Origin: G963704535 sp963704535
Lineage (GTDB): Bacteria > Chloroflexota > Chloroflexia > Chloroflexales > Roseiflexaceae
Assembly (NCBI GenBank): GCA_963704535.1
Contig: OY969916.1
Span: 6,262,001-6,326,000 of the forward strand
Direction of reading: 5' to 3'
Length of the DNA stretch: 64,000 bases
The notes under the pieces were generated by a model, which had not been told where the DNA came from, searched no databases, and worked only from the letters and a program-made list of their open reading frames with translations. Made by a program: the position numbers and the translations under genes. This document shows positions 35,894 through 47,296 of the stretch, piece after piece. How positions within the stretch are numbered: the stretch's first letter is position 1; every line of letters starts with the position of its first letter.

Positions 35894-36080
35894 TACGCCC
35901 TCCTCGTCGGGGTAGCAGGCCGCTGATGGGTCATGGTATTGTACCAATCGATGGGATCGCCGGGTGATGGGGGTGCTATTGCTGGGCGACTTTGAGACGT
36001 CGCCCACATAGCGCGCTACCTGATGACATAGTACGAGCATCACACCCTTGCCTGATCCTGTCGAATCTATAGCGCAGCGA

Positions 36081-37187
36081 TTATAGCGATGTTAGGAACC
36101 AGAGCATCTCAAGCTCTGATGGACCAAGAACCTCTTCAGGGATACGATTACCTGCACGCAAAACAGCCAAAACATCAGTGCGCACATCCAGTGGTAACAA
36201 TGCGACGAGGGCCTCATCTTGATCGCCCGATGCTTCGTTATCATATTTCCATCCTAGCGGATGCCCTAACTGTCGCGCAGATTTAAGCATTGCGCCATGC
36301 ACACCTATGGCGGCAACGACAGGTGCAAGCCCGGCTTTATAAGCAACGTTTGCCGCATCGCGAGCAATGGACAAACCAGGACGATCGAGATCACCTACGT
36401 AATCGATCTGTTCAATTTTACAATCCATGTGTCTAAATGCTAGCACTGATCGCCTGAAACCTGCGCCACCACCGAAAGCGACTAAGCCATAAGGTGGATT
36501 CGGCAGGCACGATAGCACCTGACAGGCAACGCGAAATGCACCAACATTCTCGAACACAATAGCTGTTGTGCATATGCCGATACGCTCGTGGGCAAGCGGT
36601 GGAACATCAGGGATGCAACCCAGCAAATCTAAGGTCAATCGACCTGCTCCAAACAGGGTGGTTTGTACCAGATGGCCCAGAGTTTTTTCATGCCCAGTCA
36701 GTTTGAGTGAGCGGTACTTGAACGGGGCAGGTTGGTCAAACTCGCCACATACTAGCCCCTCGTGAACACGATATAGGAACTGCTCTTGTTCAGATGACAG
36801 TCGAGTCAATGCTGCTACCCATGCTAGCTCTGGCTGCCAGGGAAATTGTCGCCAAGGTTCCTCACGCGACACTTTCTCGATGATCCGTGTGATAAATACC
36901 GGCAATGCAGGCTGGATGTCACGCTCCCAGCACTTCCCATGCTCTACTGGAAGTTTGATTACGTTCGCTGTTGCAGCCGCTCGTAGTGCTAATAATAACC
37001 ACTGTCGCGCCTCGCTACCACGTGGCCGATGCGGAAAACATTCAATGAACAGTTGCCAATAGTCACGCGCATAGATTCGCCGTTCTTCAACTATACGCAG
37101 CTTATCGATAAATACCTGTATTCGTTCTGGATCGGTATCAGTATGAATATTGTGCTGACTCATAGATTTCTTACTTCCTGATTTCAC
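36081..37187 (-). CDS. jetD: JetD-like TOPRIM-type nuclease subunit (Wadjet)
   Basis: 368 residues from GTG 37187 (overlaps the jetC stop, GTGA) or 360 from ATG 37163 with AGGAAG upstream. The C-terminal half is the DUF2220/TOPRIM-like fold: Glu213 in 'TAIVFENVGAF' and Asp266/Asp268 in 'IDYVGDLDRPGLSIA' are the expected metal-binding E and D-x-D. In Wadjet, JetD cleaves the looped plasmid DNA that JetABC extrudes. This copy looks intact. The low GC of the operon versus neighbours suggests it was acquired. Confidence 0.85.
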   Translation of the reverse strand: MKSGSKKSMSQHNIHTDTDPERIQVFIDKLRIVEERRIYARDYWQLFIECFPHRPRGSEARQWLLLALRAAATANVIKLPVEHGKCWERDIQPALPVFITRIIEKVSREEPWRQFPWQPELAWVAALTRLSSEQEQFLYRVHEGLVCGEFDQPAPFKYRSLKLTGHEKTLGHLVQTTLFGAGRLTLDLLGCIPDVPPLAHERIGICTTAIVFENVGAFRVACQVLSCLPNPPYGLVAFGGGAGFRRSVLAFRHMDCKIEQIDYVGDLDRPGLSIARDAANVAYKAGLAPVVAAIGVHGAMLKSARQLGHPLGWKYDNEASGDQDEALVALLPLDVRTDVLAVLRAGNRIPEEVLGPSELEMLWFLTSL

Positions 37188-39426
37188 CAGAGATCAGATA
37201 GTAGCAAACGAGCATTACTTAGATGCCCATTAGCTGTGTTAGTCGAGATTATATCGTCGCGCTCAATAATTTGTTCTCCTGTATCATTGTCAAAACGATC
37301 GTTACATAGACGCTCGATATTTGGAAGAACTCTGATGGCTTCGTAATCATTGTTAGCTGCCGTGTAGATAAGTTGAATATTCATAGCTCGCGCCACTTCT
37401 CGTTGTAGCGTAAGAAATTCAGGATAGGATGCAGTACCAATAGGGTTATCAAGTAGAAGAGCGCTTGAACCACTCGATCGTCCAAGTTCGTGAGCACGTA
37501 ATTGCGCCAATGTACAGTAGAGCATAATAGCACATGTTAGTCGCTCGCCACCGCTACGTCGAGCAAGCTTGGGGATGTCATCATAAGGTCTACGCGCCTG
37601 TGGATCAGGGAAAAGGATTTCGATCTGAATCGACTCACAGAGGCAGCGTACTGACTGTTGTACTAACCCAATCCCCGATGGCATACGGCGCGTCTGTACA
37701 ATCTCATCAATCAAGCGCGCAATGCGGGCACGTTGATCTGCCAGGTTAAGTTCATCATCAATCGCGACCTTCAAAAAGGAACGCTCACCAAATGCTGGTA
37801 AAGTCGGTGGCAAACGAGAACGCAGCGTGAGCGATTTGAGCAACGCGATACTACGTTTCGCAACACTTAACGTCTCATCGATTAGTTGTTCCTGATGCGG
37901 CTGAATACTAGCAAGCGCAGCTTTGACTGTTTGCAGACGGAGCGAGAGTTGGCTGAGCAGGTAATCGCAGTTCTGCTCGTACTCTTCGTCACTGTAGCTG
38001 CGCAAAGTACGAATAAGTTGCCCTTGAAGATTTGCGAATACCTCATCATTGAAACAATGGCGGATGTCCTTCATAGCCGTGGTGCGACGCTGATCGAGTT
38101 GATCGCATGTTTTTTGAGCTGCCTGGATGGTTTCCTCCAACTCATTGATCGCATCGCCGATCGCATCGTCTACTGGCAGTGTCCATGTAGTACCAGAAGG
38201 CAGGGTACAACTATCACCTTGCTGAATCCGCATATAGAGATTTGATGCCGTTTCGTTAAGCTTGCGAAGCTGTTGCAAGTCACGGTTGAGTATCTGCAAA
38301 CGTTGTTCAGTATCTTTCATATCCAAGCCAGCTTGATGTGCGATCTCATCCTGTTGTTTAGCTAAATCAGTAGAATTGTGGAATTCTTGCTCTGCCACAA
38401 GCGCAAGATCTTCCGAGCTGCCTGTATTATCTTCCAGTCGATCCTCTTCGATATGCTGCTCGCTGCAGCGGATTTCAAGACTATACAATTCATCCTGTGT
38501 CCGGTTAATGTCATGCGTCCGGTTCTCAACATCTCGCTGGTTGTCCCGATGCGCCGCAATCGCCTGTTGTAAATGCTCGGAGAGTTCATCTGTATCCCGG
38601 ATGGAACCTAACACTGCACGGACAGTTACTTGGTTGAGCGATTCCCTCCTGCATCTTTTGAAGAAAACCTCCTGCGCTTCATTTGCTTGCTGTTGCGTCC
38701 GTTTCAACATACCACTGAGTTCATCGCGATTTATGCGTTGCTCGTAACGATCGCGCAGGAGTTCAAAAGTCTTTCTCAGTTGTTCCCAATCGCCGGCAAC
38801 CGTTGGTAGGTCGGCTTCCACATATGTCACACTATTCAATATATCTTGGGTCGATTGCAAGTCACTCGCCAGTTGTCGTCTGGACCGGGATGCGTTCTCA
38901 ATCTCGTTGAGCGCCTGTGTGGTAGCTTCATTCCACTGATCGTGCTCAATTTGATACTGTGCGGCTGCAGACTGTAGCTGCGTGAGACGTGAATCCAGTT
39001 CTGATGGGGCTTCTGGATGCTGTTGTGCTGCCAGTTCGAGGCGAATTTGGTGTCGCTCTAGTTTCGATAATGCACTAGTAAGTTCGCTCCTACGATTACT
39101 CAATACAGAATACAGGTTCTGTTGATTATCTTGCTGGATTTCCAGACGACGTAGCTGCTCATATCCTTCTTGTTGCTGCACGTGAGCACGTTCGATCGGC
39201 CTACGAAGCTGATCCAACCAGCCCGATGGATAATTTTGAAGGAAGTTGATCAATCGCGATACCACATTCTGAAGTTCTGCTCGCTCACGTCGATAATCAT
39301 CAAGGGTGCGCCGAGCTGTATCGCGGTCGTGTTCATAGGACTGCAAGAGTTGCTGACCTACCTCAGCGTTGAAGTAAGCTTCACTCGTCGGACCGACGAC
39401 CAGCGAACCCTTCAACCCTTCTTGAA
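37184..39426 (-). pseudogene. jetC: JetC-like SMC ATPase, C-terminal part
   Basis: Third fragment of the SMC-like gene, cut from the rest by an IS701-like insertion at 39427. It encodes the second long coiled-coil arm and the C-terminal ATPase half: signature 'RRSGGERLTCAIMLY', Walker B 'SALLLDNPIG' and the switch-like 'IYTAANND'. The first 5-6 codons upstream of TTG 39415 are in frame with the fragment at 40757-42294 after removal of the IS and one TGAA duplication. Alone it could only start from TTG 39415 and would lack Walker A, so no working ATPase is expected. Confidence 0.88.
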
Positions 39427-40756
39427 ACTGTAGTTTTGCAAAGTTGAATCACACGCGCTCCTGTAGTAGGATAGCCCCATGCAATCCGTGCCAGATGAAT
39501 CACCACCAGGAGCGGGTATGCCAGCGATTGTTGAGTTCCCAAGCGTCGTGCAAGACCTCCTGGTCCAATACGCAGACCTGTTTGCCAACCAGCCCGAGCG
39601 CCAGCACTTCGCTGAGTATCTGACCGGCCTGTTCATTGCTGAACGCAAAACCGTCAGCGGTATCAACCGCGAGTTTGCAGTCACGACCGACCAGTCCTGC
39701 CTGAACCGCTGGATCACTGAGGTTGAGTGGGATGAATTGGCGCTCAACCAGCGGCGCCTCGAGCTGCTGCAACGCGACTCTGCCACCCACTACACCAAGA
39801 ATGGCGTCATCGCGATTGATAACACCCTCATCGATCACGACGGCAAGCTGATTGAAGATGTCGGCTGGTTCTGGGATCATGCTGAGAAGCGGCACCTGAT
39901 TGCCCACGACTACTTGATCGCCAACTACGTCTGCGCTTCCGGCAAGCACTATCCGCTGGAGTTCCGCCGCTTTCGCAAGAAGGACACCTGTGCCGCCACA
40001 GGCAGTCTCTTCAAGAACCACACCGTCCTGTGTCAAGAACTGGTCGATTGGGTCGTGGAACAGAACATACCGGGCGATTTCACCTTCGATAGTTACTTCA
40101 CCCATGCCGACATTCTCAACCACATCGACGGTTATGGCCGCAATTACGTCGGTGATCTGAAGTTCAATCGTACTATCAACGTCGATGGACGCGACTGGAA
40201 AGCCAGTGAATGGGCGAAGGTCCGAACTGGGACCGCTGTGTCGGCGCAAAACGACCGTCGACGGCAAAGAGCAATGGTACTTCACCAAAAGTATTCGCAT
40301 TCCGGGCGTCACGCACACGGTGCGGATTGTGGTGCTGTGGAAAGGGCAACGGGATGCCGAACCACGCAAGATCTTGATTACCAATCGCACCTATTGGGAA
40401 GTGCATCGCATCCTCAAGACGTATCGCAAACGCTGGACAGGAACGGAGACCTTCCATCGGGACGGGAAGCAGCATCTCGGCATGGGCGATTGTCAGCTCA
40501 GGAAGGGCGAGAGCCAGACACGGCATATGTATCTCGTATTCCTGGCGTACAGCGCCTTGATGACCCAGTTGCGGCACGACCGTGCGCAGGAATGGGCTCA
40601 GGCACGCCTAACGACCATCGGCGAGTCCTGTTGCGCCATGTTTCGCGAGACCTTGGGCAAAACGATCGCCTGGGTGGTTGAGCAGGTTCAGCAAGGGCAG
40701 AGTCTGTCCGATATCAAGGCCCATTTGGCCCTACCCTAACTTTGCAAAACTACAGT
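39427..40756 (+). mobile_element. IS701-like insertion sequence, copy 1
   Basis: 1330 bp with 19-bp terminal inverted repeats (ACTGTAGTTTTGCAAAGTT at both ends) and a 4-bp target duplication TGAA at 39423-39426 and 40757-40760. Inserted in jetC in the opposite direction. Nearly identical to the copy at 45968-47296, so both moved recently. Confidence 0.93.
39479..40739 (+). pseudogene. IS701-like transposase, frameshifted
   Basis: DDE transposase with first Asp in 'VIAIDNTLIDHDGK', second Asp in 'GDFTFDSYFTHADIL' and Glu in 'RWTGTETFHRDGKQ'. Relative to the intact copy at 46020, one extra T near 40221 shifts the frame; the 5' frame runs on to 40681 in the wrong phase, while the correct 3' part is open to 40739. 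Inactive unless the base is a sequencing error. Confidence 0.88.
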
Positions 40757-42294
40757 TGAAATACAGCGTGCTGTGGCACTAATGCAACCGGCCGGTCGAG
40801 TTGGAAAGTGGCAGTTCGGAGTACGGCATGCACCTGTTCGAAACGATCATCGCGGACTACAATACCCGAAACGAATGCTGGCGATTGTTCGATAAACTCA
40901 CGAATCTTGGTCAAGTTGGCCCGGTTTTTGCGAATATAGTGCCAGCCGGACCAAGCTACGATATGCTGCGCGTGCAACAGACCTAGAATAGCTTCAACAG
41001 CAGGATTCGGTGGAAGATAACCTGTCGATTCGAGTGATGAGATCGCCCGATGTCGTTCGACTGTTTGTGCCCAGATACGTATTGCCTCTTCTTCTATACT
41101 ACGTTCGGCCTTGCACAATTGATGGATGGAGTTATCATCCAGCGTACTAAGATCGATCTGTTGACTTTCAAGATAGCGGATGAGCAGCGGATGCTGTTCC
41201 AAGGAACGGCGTTCTTGAGAAATAGTGTCGAGTTGGTTGCGAGCTTCTCGCTCGGTGGCTATGGCTGTTTCAATATCGCACTCAAAACGAAAGCGGATGA
41301 TCGGGATCTCCTCAAGCGTGCAGTTAAGTGCGTCAAGTTGCTCATGGATATGCTGTTGCCCCTCTAGAAATTGGACCGATTGTTGAGCGAGCCGTTCACT
41401 GGCTGCATTCCACATCTCGTCGGGCAAGAGCACTCCTTCATGGACAAGCTGTGTGCGTAGCGCATGGCAACGGTCGAGTTGTTCGGCTACATACTTCGCT
41501 TCCGTTTCACATCGTACCCTTTGTGTCAGAGTGTTTGTCGCCTGCCGACGGTAGTGCTCCAGGAGTTGCCGTTCTCCATATTCGTTGTGTGCAAATCTTT
41601 GATCTTGTATCTGTAGATCCTCCAGTTTTGCGCGAAGTGCGGCGGCATAAGTCCGTGCCGCCTGTCTGAGATCATTGTACAGTGGTGCCAGTTCTGCTTG
41701 GTTCTGTGCAATCTGACGTTGGAAGTCAGCGATTTCGTTATTCAATGCCTGAAGTCTATAGAGCGGTTCAGCTGCTTGCCAGATATAAATGGTGTGTTGA
41801 GCATCGTCTACTTGTGCCTTCAGCACAGCTAATTCGTTTCTGAGAACGTCAAGTTGGCGGCGCTTTACTTCGCGTTGCCAAAATAACGCACGTCGGCCTT
41901 GTTGTTCAGCTAACCGGCAAAGCGCGAGGTGTTTCTGGTGTGCGTCTGCCTGCCGGTATTTCGCCTCCTCCACAGCTTGTTGCACATTGTGAAGCACTTG
42001 ATCGAGATATGGTCTGATTTGATTCAGATTGGCGAGGGCATGAGCGATGTCTCCGGCAAGCTCTACACGTTTGTTGTGCGCACCAACAAGCGGTTGGAGC
42101 CGCTCTGTTACCTCTTGAATCAGTCGAAGTTCAGGCTCCCATTGTTCAACGCGATTACGTAATGCAGTGCGGAATGTTTCGATATTCTGCACGACACTCG
42201 CACCAGGCTGTGGATCGAGAGCCAGTTCGAGAAAGAAATCAACGAACTCCTCTGTCTCAGTAAATTTCGAATAGTTCTTCAGCTCCTCCCTCAT
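40757..42294 (-). pseudogene. jetC: JetC-like SMC ATPase, middle coiled-coil part
   Basis: Second fragment of the SMC-like gene: about 510 residues, mostly coiled coil ('QQVEEAKYRQADAHQKHLAL' style heptads). It is out of frame with the N-terminal fragment. An AAATTT run at 42262-42267 has one extra base; the original peptide across the join reads 'EGGAEELFEFTETEEF'. The listed ATG at 42294 is probably not a natural start. At the other end it reads 'QHAVFQ' straight into the IS at 40756. Confidence 0.87.
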
Positions 42295-42295
42295 G

Positions 42296-42928
42296 TCAAT
42301 TCATCTCCACCTGATAGGCAAACAGCGTTGAGTCGAGCCCTATGCTCAGAAGTATATCGCGCCAAACTTGTTGCGACTCGGTTTCTCTTGGATCTGCATG
42401 CGCGAATTCTATCCCAAGAGCTTGCCACTCCTGCTTGAAACCGGCAACTGTGCGAAGCTTTTGTTTGTTGTCGATAAAAATCGGTAATCCATCGAGTGTA
42501 AGCTTTGGCTGCGCATCAATAACACGTGTCGCGAAGAACAGTCGATTAAGGCGACTTGAGTCCTCTGCCGCGCCTGGTCGCTTTTCATACGCGACTCCAG
42601 TAAGGTATCGATTCGGTGGTACATCGAACAGCATCGATGGCATATCGAGCTCCCATTCGATGATAACATAGCCCGGTTCGCTCTCATAAACGTAGTGATC
42701 GATCTTCCGTTCACCTTGGTTGGCTTTACCACCGAGAAAGTCGTGCCGATTTGGCAAGATAAGCGAGAAGAGGAGATTAAGAATTGACGACTTCCCACCG
42801 CCATTACGCAACCAGATCGTGCTATCCGTGGCACGGCCATCCTGGTCGTGCAGTCGTAAAATTAGATCATCCATGCGGGCATTCTCGTGCCCTACATGTA
42901 CGAAGCGAACACGGACAATTCGAGGCAT
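42296..42928 (-). pseudogene. jetC: JetC-like SMC ATPase, N-terminal part
   Basis: 210 residues. 'IVRVRFVHVGHENARMDDLIL' (in part) and Walker A 'WLRNGGGKSSIL' (Lys46) match the SMC/MukB-like ATPase of Wadjet. It ends 'LFAYQVEMN' at TGA 42296-42298. The same frame goes on after the stop as 'HEGGAEELFE', so the stop is probably an Arg CGA changed to TGA, followed 30 bases later by a frameshift. The ancestral gene, with IS and extra base removed, is 1470 codons including the stop. Confidence 0.88.
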
Positions 42929-42933
42929 TTATT

Positions 42934-43948
42934 AGACATTATCAAGGTTGGCGGTATACTGTCCGGGATGTTCTTTCACGGAGTGAAATAATGCCAAAGT
43001 TCGACACCATTTTGCAGAATGAGCGGCGCTTACGCGCCTTTACCGGCCTGGATACAGCCACCTTCACAGCCTTCTTACCCGATTTTACCAAGGCAATGCA
43101 ACACTATCTCAAGGGCACGACCCTTGATGGCTACGTCCGAGAAGGCGACCGCGCGATTACCTACGCCAACAGCCCGCTACCCACAGCCTCTGATCGGCTG
43201 CTATTCATCCTCACCTATCTCAAGCAGAATGCTATCCAAGAGGTGCATGGGCAGCTCTTCGGCATGAGTCAGTCAAATGTCAGTAAATGGGTGCGGCTAT
43301 TACTGGATATTTTGAACGATGCCTTGGCCGCCCAACGGCTGTTGCCAGCACGCAGCGCAGCAGAATTGGCAGCGCGGTTACGAGACGAAACGCTCGAACT
43401 CGATCCAGAGGCTCCCCTTTTTTCTGTCACGACGCTACAGAGCGACCGATAGCACGACCAAAAGATGCGGAGGAGCAGGAAATCTACTACAGCGGCAAGC
43501 AGAAAGACCATACCATCAAGAATGTGCTCATTGTGGATGCGGCTGGGCGTATTTGGTTTTTGAGCGCCACATATGCCGGCAAAGTTCACGATAAACGGAT
43601 TGCGGATGAAGCCCAATATCGGCTGCCGGAAGGCAGCGTGTTGGGGCAAGATAGTGGATTTCAGGGTTTCACACTGCCGGATGTGTTCATCCTCCAACCA
43701 AAAAAGAAGCCACGCAACGGCACGCTGACCGAGGACGAGAAAGCAGAGAATCGCTGGATCTCGCACATCAGAGTGCTGGTCGAGCATAGTATCGGTGGTG
43801 TGAAAGTCTATCGGATAGTTCACGATGTAATTCGTCACTGGTGTCCTTCCATCCGCGATCAGGTAATGCAGATTTGCTGTGGCCTCTACAATCTGCGGCT
43901 ACGTCATCAGATGGCGGATACAAGCCTATCTGAATCTTGATAATGTCT
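42934..43948 (+). mobile_element. IS5-like insertion sequence
   Basis: 1015 bp, 13-bp perfect terminal inverted repeats (AGACATTATCAAG) and a 3-bp duplication ATT at 42931-42933 and 43949-43951. It lies between jetB and jetC, opposite in direction, and separates the probable jetC ribosome-binding site (GTAGGGAGTG on the minus strand, 43951-43960) from its ATG at 42928. Confidence 0.92.
42991..43940 (+). CDS. IS5-family transposase by -1 frameshift
   Basis: Two overlapping frames. The first (42991-43452) codes a DDE_4-type N-terminal HTH domain ('GQLFGMSQSNVSKWVRLL'). The second (open 43287-43940) codes the catalytic domain with 'HDATERPIARPKD' (first Asp), 'VLGQDSGFQGF' (second Asp) and 'VLVEHSIGGVK' (Glu). 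They join by a -1 shift on the T6 run in CCCCTTTTTTC at about 43416-43426. This is the kind of programmed frameshift known for several IS5 groups, so the transposase is probably intact. The fused length is about 316 residues. Confidence 0.85.
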
Positions 43949-43969
43949 ATTCACTCCCTACAAGATGGA

Positions 43970-44692
43970 TCAGATCATCAGTTCACGTACAACAGCAGCA
44001 ATATGGCTTGCGGCAAACTCTTGAACCATTTTTTGATAACGATGAGTTGGACGATAGCGAATTGTCCCCGAGCGCTGATCCAGCGTAAAACATCCCTGAC
44101 GGTGCAAGAAATCCAACCCGTGCATAATCATTCCATGGGCTGATTTAGGACTTACATAGTTCTTTTTAGTCTCTTTGGTAATTGGCAATTCGGCATATGA
44201 TCGCCAAGCATCATATAATCCGGCTTTACGCATTGAGTCTAGCAAATCAGGCTGATCGCGTGCGACTATCTCCATACGCTCGCAAATTCTGCGTAATGTC
44301 TCATCTACTTCGTTAATACTGATGGGTGGTCGCGCAAAGATTGAGTCATCATCAAGATCTTGCGGTCGTGGAAATAGCGTTACCATGATTGCTATCTGGA
44401 TTAGTCCATCGATCATTCGTTGTTGAGGAGTTGGATTATATCGATAGTCACTCAATTTCAAAGCAAATATCGAGTCCGATTCTGGTATAAGTATGAGGCC
44501 AAAATCGTCAGCTTGTAACGCGCGCAAACCTAATCCATCTAAAACGGCTTTTACTGTGGCACGGAAGATTGTATCATTGCGATATCGGTTGATAAGTACC
44601 CGATACTCACTCTCTGTTGTAGCGTGGGTATCGGCACGTAATGCAAACTGGATGAGACGACCAATAGCGTAAGAATCTCCAGCGTCAAGCAT
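43970..44692 (-). CDS. jetB: JetB-like kite subunit (Wadjet)
   Basis: 240 residues, predicted all-helical with winged-helix-like C-terminus ('KSAHGMIMHGLDFLHRQGCFTLDQ'). Position after jetA and before the SMC gene, with a 1-nt TAATG overlap with jetA, fits the MukE-like kite subunit that bridges kleisin and SMC heads. Assigned mainly by synteny. The only intact gene of the upstream half of the operon. Confidence 0.75.
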   Translation of the reverse strand: MLDAGDSYAIGRLIQFALRADTHATTESEYRVLINRYRNDTIFRATVKAVLDGLGLRALQADDFGLILIPESDSIFALKLSDYRYNPTPQQRMIDGLIQIAIMVTLFPRPQDLDDDSIFARPPISINEVDETLRRICERMEIVARDQPDLLDSMRKAGLYDAWRSYAELPITKETKKNYVSPKSAHGMIMHGLDFLHRQGCFTLDQRSGTIRYRPTHRYQKMVQEFAASHIAAVVRELMI

Positions 44693-45967
44693 TATATACT
44701 CCTTGGAATAATCCAGAGATCATCGCACACTATACTATAAGCATCTATATGTTCATTATAGATGCGTTTGATCCATAAAGAAATCGCTTTGCTTGAATCC
44801 GGCGCAAAAAGACAAAATACTGTTAACGCCAGATATTCTAGAACAGGTGATGGTTCGCCTTTCTCAGCGACCTGTTGCAGTAACGCGGATAATGTTGTAG
44901 GTTGTTGAATCGCTGTAAGATATGCCAATACACGATGCTGGACATCTAGAGGATAGCGAGGCATGTCCCGCAAACGCGGCATCAATTCACGTTGGCGTAG
45001 TTGTACTACCTCGGGTCGGTGCTCACGCTTTGGTTGTAGTTGCCGCCCAACGAGATTAGCTAGAGAAAAGAGACGTGGAGCTTGAGCGCAGAAGAAATAG
45101 GGAAATAATGCTGTAAGCTTTTCTTCGACACGTTGCCGTGGTGAGGCAAGCAGTGGTTCTAAGATATCAGCTGTGAGATCAGGCTGAGAAATCAAATGTG
45201 GCGCAGTAAATGACTGCCGCTCCTGTTCATCGAGAAATATACTTCGCGCTTGCATGAGTGGTTTGTGAAGCACGGTATGGCGCTGCCAACATTCTGTCAC
45301 CAAAGTGCGGGCTTCAGCAACCTGTGATGCTTCTGGACTTCCTGGCACAAGCAGGTTGAGATTTTCAGCTGCGGTTGCAATGATGGAGTCTTCCATCGCT
45401 AGACGCCGTCTGATATGTGCCAGAGCATCATCAAGAAGGTGCGGTGCGTGTTCATGCCAATCGACCCGTCGCAGATCACGTTGTGTATCACGAATCAGGC
45501 GCTCAATAGTCTCTTGATACCGTATGGTCTGAATACGTGCCTCGCGTGCGGAGCCAACAGCATCTGCAAAGCTCCCTCGCATAAGTTGGGCCTGTATTAC
45601 TGCTTCGGTGGCCGTTTGAGCATCCTCCAAATTGAGAGCTAATGCCTTGAGATAGAGATTGATTGCCTCATCAGAGAGGTGCAGCACGATGTGGCCATCT
45701 GGATGGAAGCGCTCCCGCACAAGCCAGAAAGTCAGAACGCGCTGAATGATTTGGTCATTCTCAATATCTGCGTATTTGACAATAAACGGATGGCAATGCT
45801 TTTCGTCGTTGCGGAGATCTGCGAGAATATTTTCGGCCATTGCCCGGTGACGTGTACCATCAGGTGGTATACCGACCGCTATATCCATTCGGCTCATAAA
45901 TGGTTTCAGCGCCTGAATTACATCGCCGCTGTCAATATCGCGATCTAGACCAGTCGTTTCAATGATA
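44692..45967 (-). pseudogene. jetA: JetA-like kleisin subunit, 3' part
   Basis: The main part of the kleisin-like gene. Reading from the IS end it gives 'IETTGLDRDIDSGDVIQALK' then 'PFMSRMDIAVG' and about 390 more residues of helical protein. ATG 45897 could restart translation and give 401 residues, lacking the first ~98. After removal of the IS and one GATA copy the gene is 500 codons including the stop. Role (MukF-like kleisin with JetB) is inferred from synteny and length. Confidence 0.78.
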
Positions 45968-47296
45968 ACTGTAGTTTTGCAAAGTTAAATCACACGCGCT
46001 CCTGTAGTAGGATAGCCCCATGCAATCCGTGCCAGATGAATCACCACCAGGAGCGGGTATGCCAGCGATTGTTGAGTTCCCAAGCGTCGTGCAAGACCTC
46101 CTGGTCCAATACGCAGACCTGTTTGCCAACCAGCCCGAGCGCCAGCACTTCGCTGAGTATCTGACCGGCCTGTTCATTGCTGAACGCAAAACCGTCAGCG
46201 GTATCAACCGCGAGTTTGCAGTCACGACCGACCAGTCCTGCCTGAACCGCTGGATCACTGAGGTTGAGTGGGATGAATTGGCGCTCAACCAGCGGCGCCT
46301 CGAGCTGCTGCAACGCAACTCTGCCACCCACTACACCAAGAATGGCGTCATCGCGATTGATAACACCCTCATCGATCACGACGGCAAGCTGATTGAAGAT
46401 GTCGGCTGGTTCTGGGATCATGCTGAGAAGCGGCACCTGATTGCCCACGACTACTTGATCGCCAACTACGTCTGCGCTTCCGGCAAGCACTATCCGCTGG
46501 AGTTCCGCCGCTTTCGCAAGAAGGACACCTGTGCCGCCACAGGCAGTCTCTTCAAGAACCACACCGTCCTGTGTCAAGAACTGGTCGATTGGGTCGTGGA
46601 ACAGAACATACCGGGCGATTTCACCTTCGATAGTTACTTCACCCATGCCGACATTCTCAACCACATCGACGGTTATGGCCGCAATTACGTCGGTGATCTG
46701 AAGTTCAATCGTACTATCAACGTCGATGGACGCGACTGGAAAGCCAGTGAATGGGTGAAGGCCGAACTGGGACCGCTGTGTCGGCGCAAAACGACCGTCG
46801 ACGGCAAAGAGCAATGGTACTTCACCAAAAGTATTCGCATTCCGGGCGTCACGCACACGGTGCGGATTGTGGTGCTGTGGAAAGGGCAACGGGATGCCGA
46901 ACCACGCAAGATCTTGATTACCAATCGCACCTATTGGGAAGTGCATCGCATCCTCAAGACGTATCGCAAACGCTGGACAGGAACGGAGACCTTCCATCGG
47001 GACGGGAAGCAGCATCTCGGCATGGGCGATTGTCAGCTCAGGAAGGGCGAGAGCCAGACACGGCATATGTATCTCGTATTCCTGGCGTACAGCGCCTTGA
47101 TGACCCAGTTGCGGCACGACCGTGCGCAGGAATGGGCTCAGGCACGCCTAACGACCATCGGCGAGTCCTGTCGCGCCATGTTTCGCGAGACCTTGGGCAA
47201 AACGATCGCCTGGGTGGTTGAGCAGGTTCAGCAAGGGCAGAGTCTGTCCGATATCAAGGCCCATTTGGCCCTACCCTAACTTTGCAAAACTACAGT
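45968..47296 (+). mobile_element. IS701-like insertion sequence, copy 2
   Basis: 1329 bp, same 19-bp terminal inverted repeats as copy 1, target duplication GATA at 45964-45967 and 47297-47300. Inserted in jetA after codon ~76, opposite in direction. Differs from copy 1 by only a few bases. Confidence 0.94.
46020..47279 (+). CDS. IS701-like transposase, intact
   Basis: 419 residues; the DDE triad is seen in 'VIAIDNTLIDHDGK', 'GDFTFDSYFTHADIL' and 'RWTGTETFHRDGKQHLGM'. Full-length relative to the element, starting 52 bases inside the left end. This copy could mobilise itself and copy 1. Family placement (IS701 rather than IS4) rests on the 4-bp target duplication and the catalytic spacing. 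Confidence 0.88.
   Translation: MQSVPDESPPGAGMPAIVEFPSVVQDLLVQYADLFANQPERQHFAEYLTGLFIAERKTVSGINREFAVTTDQSCLNRWITEVEWDELALNQRRLELLQRNSATHYTKNGVIAIDNTLIDHDGKLIEDVGWFWDHAEKRHLIAHDYLIANYVCASGKHYPLEFRRFRKKDTCAATGSLFKNHTVLCQELVDWVVEQNIPGDFTFDSYFTHADILNHIDGYGRNYVGDLKFNRTINVDGRDWKASEWVKAELGPLCRRKTTVDGKEQWYFTKSIRIPGVTHTVRIVVLWKGQRDAEPRKILITNRTYWEVHRILKTYRKRWTGTETFHRDGKQHLGMGDCQLRKGESQTRHMYLVFLAYSALMTQLRHDRAQEWAQARLTTIGESCRAMFRETLGKTIAWVVEQVQQGQSLSDIKAHLALP

Noticed and set aside
36089..36286. Small + strand ORFs within the jet genes
   Set aside because: They lie opposite conserved jetC/jetD motifs and have no ribosome-binding sites.
40185..40739. Separate 184-codon transposase gene
   Set aside because: It is the 3' part of the frameshifted IS701-like copy 1, not an independent gene.
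42296..42928. A stand-alone small ATPase gene
   Set aside because: Walker A with no Walker B, and conserved residues continue past the stop; it is the start of jetC.
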